A stretch of DNA of 55,565 nt. Origin: Bacteroidota bacterium. Lineage in GTDB: Bacteria > Bacteroidota > Bacteroidia > B-17B0 > Aurantibacillaceae. Both the position numbers and the translations under genes were made by a program. Shown in pieces: positions 52,595 to 55,565 of the stretch. How positions within the stretch are numbered: position 1 is the stretch's first letter; every line of letters begins with the position of its first letter. The notes under the pieces are model-generated. The model had not been told where the DNA came from and searched no databases. It worked only from the letters and a program-made list of their open reading frames with translations. The DNA lies in NCBI GenBank assembly GCA_013288015.1, contig JABDCR010000009.1:14065-69629 (forward strand), given 5' to 3'.

Positions 52595-52630
52595 CATTGT
52601 AGTAATTTAGTTACACTAAAAATAAAAATT

Positions 52631-52855
52631 ATGTATTACGACGGTTATCACTTTTTTGGAATGCACTTATTATGGTGGTTTATTTGGGGGAGCATGCTTT
52701 TTTGGATTTTTGCTACGCCATTTTATGTACCAGGCCAGGAAAAAAAGAGAGGTTCATCTTTTAAAATTTTAAGACAACGCTTTGCTTCGGGACAAATAAC
52801 AACAGGAGAGTATCAGGAGAAGAAAAAAATTCTTGAAGTGGGTTTAACAAAATAA
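52631..52855 (+). CDS. SHOCT-domain small membrane protein
   Basis: The 74-residue protein from the ATG at 52631 starts MYYDGYHFFGMHLLWWFIWG, making one aromatic-rich transmembrane helix (~11-30). A basic linker (PGQEKKRGSS) precedes a SHOCT domain at ~45-72 (ILRQRFASGQITTGEYQEKK). SHOCT domains are short oligomerisation modules at the C termini of many small membrane proteins. The gene is controlled by one of the four shared-architecture promoters, so it probably belongs to the envelope or stress response proposed here. Confidence 0.88.
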   Translation: MYYDGYHFFGMHLLWWFIWGSMLFWIFATPFYVPGQEKKRGSSFKILRQRFASGQITTGEYQEKKKILEVGLTK

Positions 52856-52882
52856 CACCAAAACTATTCAAAAAAAAACGGG

Positions 52883-52944
52883 AGAAGTGTTCTATAGCCA
52901 TCCTGCAAAGGATAACAACAACAATTAACGGCTACAACACTTCT
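52883..52944 (+). repeat. Branched hairpin between the SHOCT and OmpA genes
   Basis: AGAAGTGTT (52883-52891) pairs with AACACTTCT (52936-52944), TAGCC (52895-52899) with GGCTA (52930-52934), and an inner ATCC/GGAT stem closes 52900-52913. It could be a terminator for the SHOCT gene (a TTCTTTA tail follows) or an RNA element ahead of the OmpA-like gene. Confidence 0.5.
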
Positions 52945-52998
52945 TCTTTAATTCATTAAGCTTAATTACTCAATCATTAACCACACAAAAAATATTTC

Positions 52999-55020
52999 AT
53001 GAAAATTTACAAATTACTGCTTTTTATATGTTTCATAAACATATACAATATTAATGCCCAAAACACTATAGACAATTTTGAGAAAAAATTTAATATGGCT
53101 GAAGAAATATTTTCCAAAGTTTATCAAAACGGTAAAGACGAATCCGTTACCTATGCTAAAGGTGGTTATGCTGATGCCATCCCCATGTTACTGAGTTTAT
53201 ATAAGGAAGACCCTACAAACATGAATGTAGCTTTTAAATTAGGAGTTTGCTATCGTGGTTCGCGAAGGTATAAGGCACAAGCCATTCCTTACTTTAGTCA
53301 GGCAATTTCTTCTGTTACAGATGACTATGATGGAAGTTTTTACAAAGAAAAAAAAGCACCCCTTGTAGCCTATAAATATTTAGCGGATGCCTATCATATA
53401 AATTATCAGTTTAACAAGGCTATAGAAGCGTATCAAAAATATATTGCCGTCATGGTTGAAAACAAAAACATGAAAGAAGCATTGCTTAAAGAAATTAACA
53501 GAGATATAGAAATGTGCAAAACCGGGCAGCGTTTAGTGGCTAATCCTATAAACATAAAAATAAAAAATCTGGGCTCTACCGTAAATTCTATATATGCTGA
53601 TTATTCTCCTGTTTTATCGGCCGATCAAAGCACACTTTTCTTTACTTCTCGCAGAGCAGGAAGCACAGGAGGATTGAAAGATGATGAAGGCAATTTTATG
53701 GAAGACATTTATATGTCTTCCAAAACTACAATAGGTTGGTCTCAAGCCACCAACATAGGCTCTCCTATTAACACAGAATCGAATGAGGCAAGTGTTGGAA
53801 TTTCTCCCGATGGGCAAACTATTTTAATTTATAAAGATGATAATGGAGACGGCAACATTTATAGCACAACTTTGAATGGAGATACATGGAGCACACCAGT
53901 AAAACTGAATGAAAATATAAATACAAAATATTGGGAACCAAGCGCTTATTTTTCGGCAGATGGAAACACCTTGTATTTTGTAAGTAATCGCCCCGGAGGT
54001 TTTGGTGGAAGAGATTTATACACCAGCAAAAAAACTCCGACAGGAGATTGGACTAAAGCTAAAAACATGGGCTCTAGTATAAACACACCTTATGATGAAG
54101 ACGCTCCTTTTATTCACGCAGATGGAGTTACTTTTTCTTTCAGTTCAAACGGACATAACACCATGGGTGGCTTTGATATATTTAATAGTATTCTTTCTAA
54201 CGATTCAATTTGGTCAGAGCCTATGAATGTAGGCTACCCAATAAATACGACAGATGACGATGTTTTTTATGTTATCAGTCCCGATGGGCTTAATGCTTAT
54301 TTCTCTTCTTTTCGCGAAGGTGGCTTTGGTGAAAAAGATAATTACATGGCAACTTTTATTAATAAAAAAGAAACACCTCTTACCCTTGTAAAGGGTACTG
54401 TAGTAGATGAATCGGGCAAGCCGGCTAAAAACGTGCTCATTACTATAACCGATAATGAAACCGAACAGGTAGTTGGCATTTATCATTCAAATAGCAAAAC
54501 AGGTCAATTTCTTTTTATTCTAACACCGGGCAAAAATTACAACATCACCTATCAGGCCGATAACCATTTGTTTTATTCTGAAAACATGGAAATTCCAAAA
54601 GATTCTAAATACTATGAGGTTAGCAAACAAATATCATTGCCACCAATTGTAGTAGGTTCTAAAATTGTATTAAACAATATTTTCTTCAATTTTGATAAAG
54701 CAACTTTACGCCCGCAATCAAATGTTGAAATAAAAAACCTGTTATTTATTATGAAGAGTAATCCCAACATGAAGGTTGAAATATCAGGTCATACGGATAG
54801 TAAAGGCAGTGAAGCTTACAATCAAAAACTTTCGGAAGAACGTGCGCAAGCTGTAGTAAAGCGCTTAATAGAAAATGGCATTGATGCCAATAGAATGAAA
54901 GCGAAAGGTTATGGAAAAACCGTGCCTGCGGCACCTAACAAAAATGTAAATGGAAGCGATAGTCCTGAAGGAAGACAACTTAACAGAAGAGTTGAATTAA
55001 AAATTACAGAAATTAATTAA
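52999..55020 (+). CDS. PorE-like TPR / PD40 propeller / CRD / OmpA protein
   Basis: The 673-residue protein has a signal peptide ending NINAQ. TPR-like helices lie at ~25-175, and a PD40-type beta-propeller at ~190-450 has repeated ADQSTLFFTSRRAG and ADGNTLYFVSNRPGG motifs. A carboxypeptidase-regulatory-like domain covers ~455-545 (VKGTVVDESGKPAKNVLITI). The OmpA C-terminal domain at ~555-670 has FFNFDKATLRP, ISGHTDSKGS, LSEERAQAVV and GRQLNRRVEL, predicted to bind peptidoglycan. The same four-domain order and length occur in PorE of the T9SS, but PorE is a lipoprotein and no lipobox Cys is seen here. A related envelope-anchoring role is inferred. Confidence 0.9.
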   Translation: MKIYKLLLFICFINIYNINAQNTIDNFEKKFNMAEEIFSKVYQNGKDESVTYAKGGYADAIPMLLSLYKEDPTNMNVAFKLGVCYRGSRRYKAQAIPYFSQAISSVTDDYDGSFYKEKKAPLVAYKYLADAYHINYQFNKAIEAYQKYIAVMVENKNMKEALLKEINRDIEMCKTGQRLVANPINIKIKNLGSTVNSIYADYSPVLSADQSTLFFTSRRAGSTGGLKDDEGNFMEDIYMSSKTTIGWSQATNIGSPINTESNEASVGISPDGQTILIYKDDNGDGNIYSTTLNGDTWSTPVKLNENINTKYWEPSAYFSADGNTLYFVSNRPGGFGGRDLYTSKKTPTGDWTKAKNMGSSINTPYDEDAPFIHADGVTFSFSSNGHNTMGGFDIFNSILSNDSIWSEPMNVGYPINTTDDDVFYVISPDGLNAYFSSFREGGFGEKDNYMATFINKKETPLTLVKGTVVDESGKPAKNVLITITDNETEQVVGIYHSNSKTGQFLFILTPGKNYNITYQADNHLFYSENMEIPKDSKYYEVSKQISLPPIVVGSKIVLNNIFFNFDKATLRPQSNVEIKNLLFIMKSNPNMKVEISGHTDSKGSEAYNQKLSEERAQAVVKRLIENGIDANRMKAKGYGKTVPAAPNKNVNGSDSPEGRQLNRRVELKITEIN

Positions 55021-55028
55021 TGTAATGT

Positions 55029-55092
55029 GTGAATTATATAATGAGTAAAAAAGATTGTATAACAATAAAACACCTAAAGCTAACCACCTTTG
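55029..55092 (+). promoter_or_regulatory. Shared-architecture promoter, site 4
   Basis: Half-site 1 is GTGAATTATATAAT (55029-55042), with TAA at 55039. Half-site 2 is TGTATAACAATA, with TAA at 55060 (21 bp later). The -7 element CACCTTTG is at 55085-55092, with TTTG 29 bp after the second TAA. It precedes the lipoprotein leader at 55150, with a leader RNA of about 50 nt. Confidence 0.72.
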
Positions 55093-55149
55093 CCTTGTGA
55101 AAATTATTTCACACCTGTGCCGCAGTAACGGAGATTAAAAATAAAAACT

Positions 55150-55263
55150 ATGAAAACAAAAAACGTAATAACAACAATTGCTTTAGCGTCTATCGCTTTA
55201 GTGGCAGGATGCAAGAAAAGCACAGCAACAACATCACCCGCTGAGAATAACCTGACGTCCTGA
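55150..55263 (+). pseudogene. Lipoprotein leader, truncated by an inverted junction
   Basis: The frame encodes MKTKNVITTIALASIALVAG followed by CKKSTATTSP, a good lipoprotein signal with a lipobox Cys. After about 30 codons the sequence switches to the complement of an ice-binding-type gene, and the frame stops at codon 38. The intact gene was probably a lipoprotein with a DUF3494 or similar domain. It is placed under the fourth shared-architecture promoter. Confidence 0.65.
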
Positions 55264-55565
55264 TGTTGTAGTAAGCGTAGATGCTATTTGTATGATAAAA
55301 ACAGCATTTGCATTTCCTTTTGCATCGAAGGTTAAATCACCTGATGAAATGGCAAGTGATGAAGTAGATTTATATAGGCCAGGGGTAAGTGTAAGCCCGC
55401 CTAAGTTGCCTGATAAAGTAACTATGTCGGTACAGGTTCTTCCTGCTGCATCATTATAAGCAGCAGTTAAATCTAGTTTTGCTTGAGCAGCTATTGGGTC
55501 GTTTATGTGTTGCGTGCCAACTAATATACCGGGAGGAAACCCACCAACTGAAGAACCGGGACTTA
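55234..55565 (-). CDS. DUF3494 ice-binding-like domain fragment (5' outside window)
   Basis: The minus strand is open from the window edge to a stop at 55234. It encodes SPGSSVGGFPPGILVGTQ, AQAKLDLTAAYNDAAGRTC, LTLTPGLYKSTSSLAISSGD and ANAVFIIQIASTLTTTSGR, then QVILSG. This is unmistakably the DUF3494 beta-solenoid found in ice-binding and adhesion proteins. It breaks off in the middle of the domain at about 55240, where it meets the plus-strand lipoprotein leader head-on, so the C-terminal part of the domain is missing. Ice binding is a family possibility; the real ligand is unknown. Confidence 0.85.
   Translation of the reverse strand, partial: SPGSSVGGFPPGILVGTQHINDPIAAQAKLDLTAAYNDAAGRTCTDIVTLSGNLGGLTLTPGLYKSTSSLAISSGDLTFDAKGNANAVFIIQIASTLTTTSGRQVILSG

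Noticed and set aside
52592-52630. TTG start 13 codons upstream of the SHOCT gene
   Set aside because: It lies inside the proposed -7 element. The ATG at 52631 follows it at a normal distance.

Overview
The window is chromosomal DNA of a low-GC member of the Bacteroidota. The evidence is: five or more secreted proteins with type IX secretion (T9SS) C-terminal domains of type A and one of type B; SprB repeats; frequent promoter -7 elements of the form TAnnTTTG; A-rich start regions with weak Shine-Dalgarno sites; and several TTG starts. I cannot name the genus. No rRNA, complete tRNA, CRISPR array or intact prophage is present.

Left part (1-25.7 kb). The window opens inside a long FG-GAP/VCBS-repeat secreted protein that carries a base-perfect 838 bp duplication with a 1032 bp period. 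A small outer-membrane protein and a membrane protein coupled to a winged-helix regulator follow. Next come a serine phosphatase with an Aer-like PAS domain and a LuxR-type two-component pair. After an MFS transporter there is a run of secreted or envelope proteins: two large T9SS substrates, a class-3 lipase, a MuiA-like protein, a lipoprotein and a PNGase F-like glycosidase. A YgeA-type racemase lies among them. A minus-strand operon then encodes a TsdA-like dihaem cytochrome, a SoxB-like metallohydrolase and a rhodanese, which suggests thiosulfate or sulfane-sulfur chemistry.

Middle (25.9-42.4 kb). A TonB_C-TPR protein, a TPR histidine kinase and a LytTR response regulator form one operon. 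Three more T9SS substrates follow (a beta-helix adhesin, a purple-acid-phosphatase-like enzyme and a 10-repeat SprB-type protein), with a monohaem lipoprotein cytochrome between them. A methyltransferase-like protein, a tail-collar (MdpB-like) protein and a PhyH-type dioxygenase come next. Most convergent gene pairs here are separated by clear bidirectional terminators. A perfect 28 bp palindrome separates the collar and PhyH genes.

Accessory island (42.4-46.8 kb). This holds gene relics, a small ORF and a large serine recombinase whose 3' end runs into the 3' half of a tRNA-Arg(CCT). A class II Fic protein follows. Two diverged copies of one short coding relic bracket the segment.

Right end (46.8-55.6 kb). 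This is a signalling and envelope cluster: a STAS-like protein, a membrane-anchored response regulator, an AraC-type regulator with an HMA-like N terminus, a hybrid kinase with receiver and HPt domains, a stand-alone receiver, a DUF4421 outer-membrane protein, a SHOCT protein, a PorE-like OmpA protein and a truncated lipoprotein. Four of these genes share one promoter architecture: two half-sites exactly 21 bp apart, with the second exactly 29 bp upstream of the TTTG of a CAnnTTTG -7 element. I read this as an undescribed regulon, plausibly run by the local AraC-type protein, and regard it as the most interesting signal in the window. The window ends in an inverted junction between a lipoprotein leader and an ice-binding-type (DUF3494) gene, which is either a real inversion or an assembly fault.
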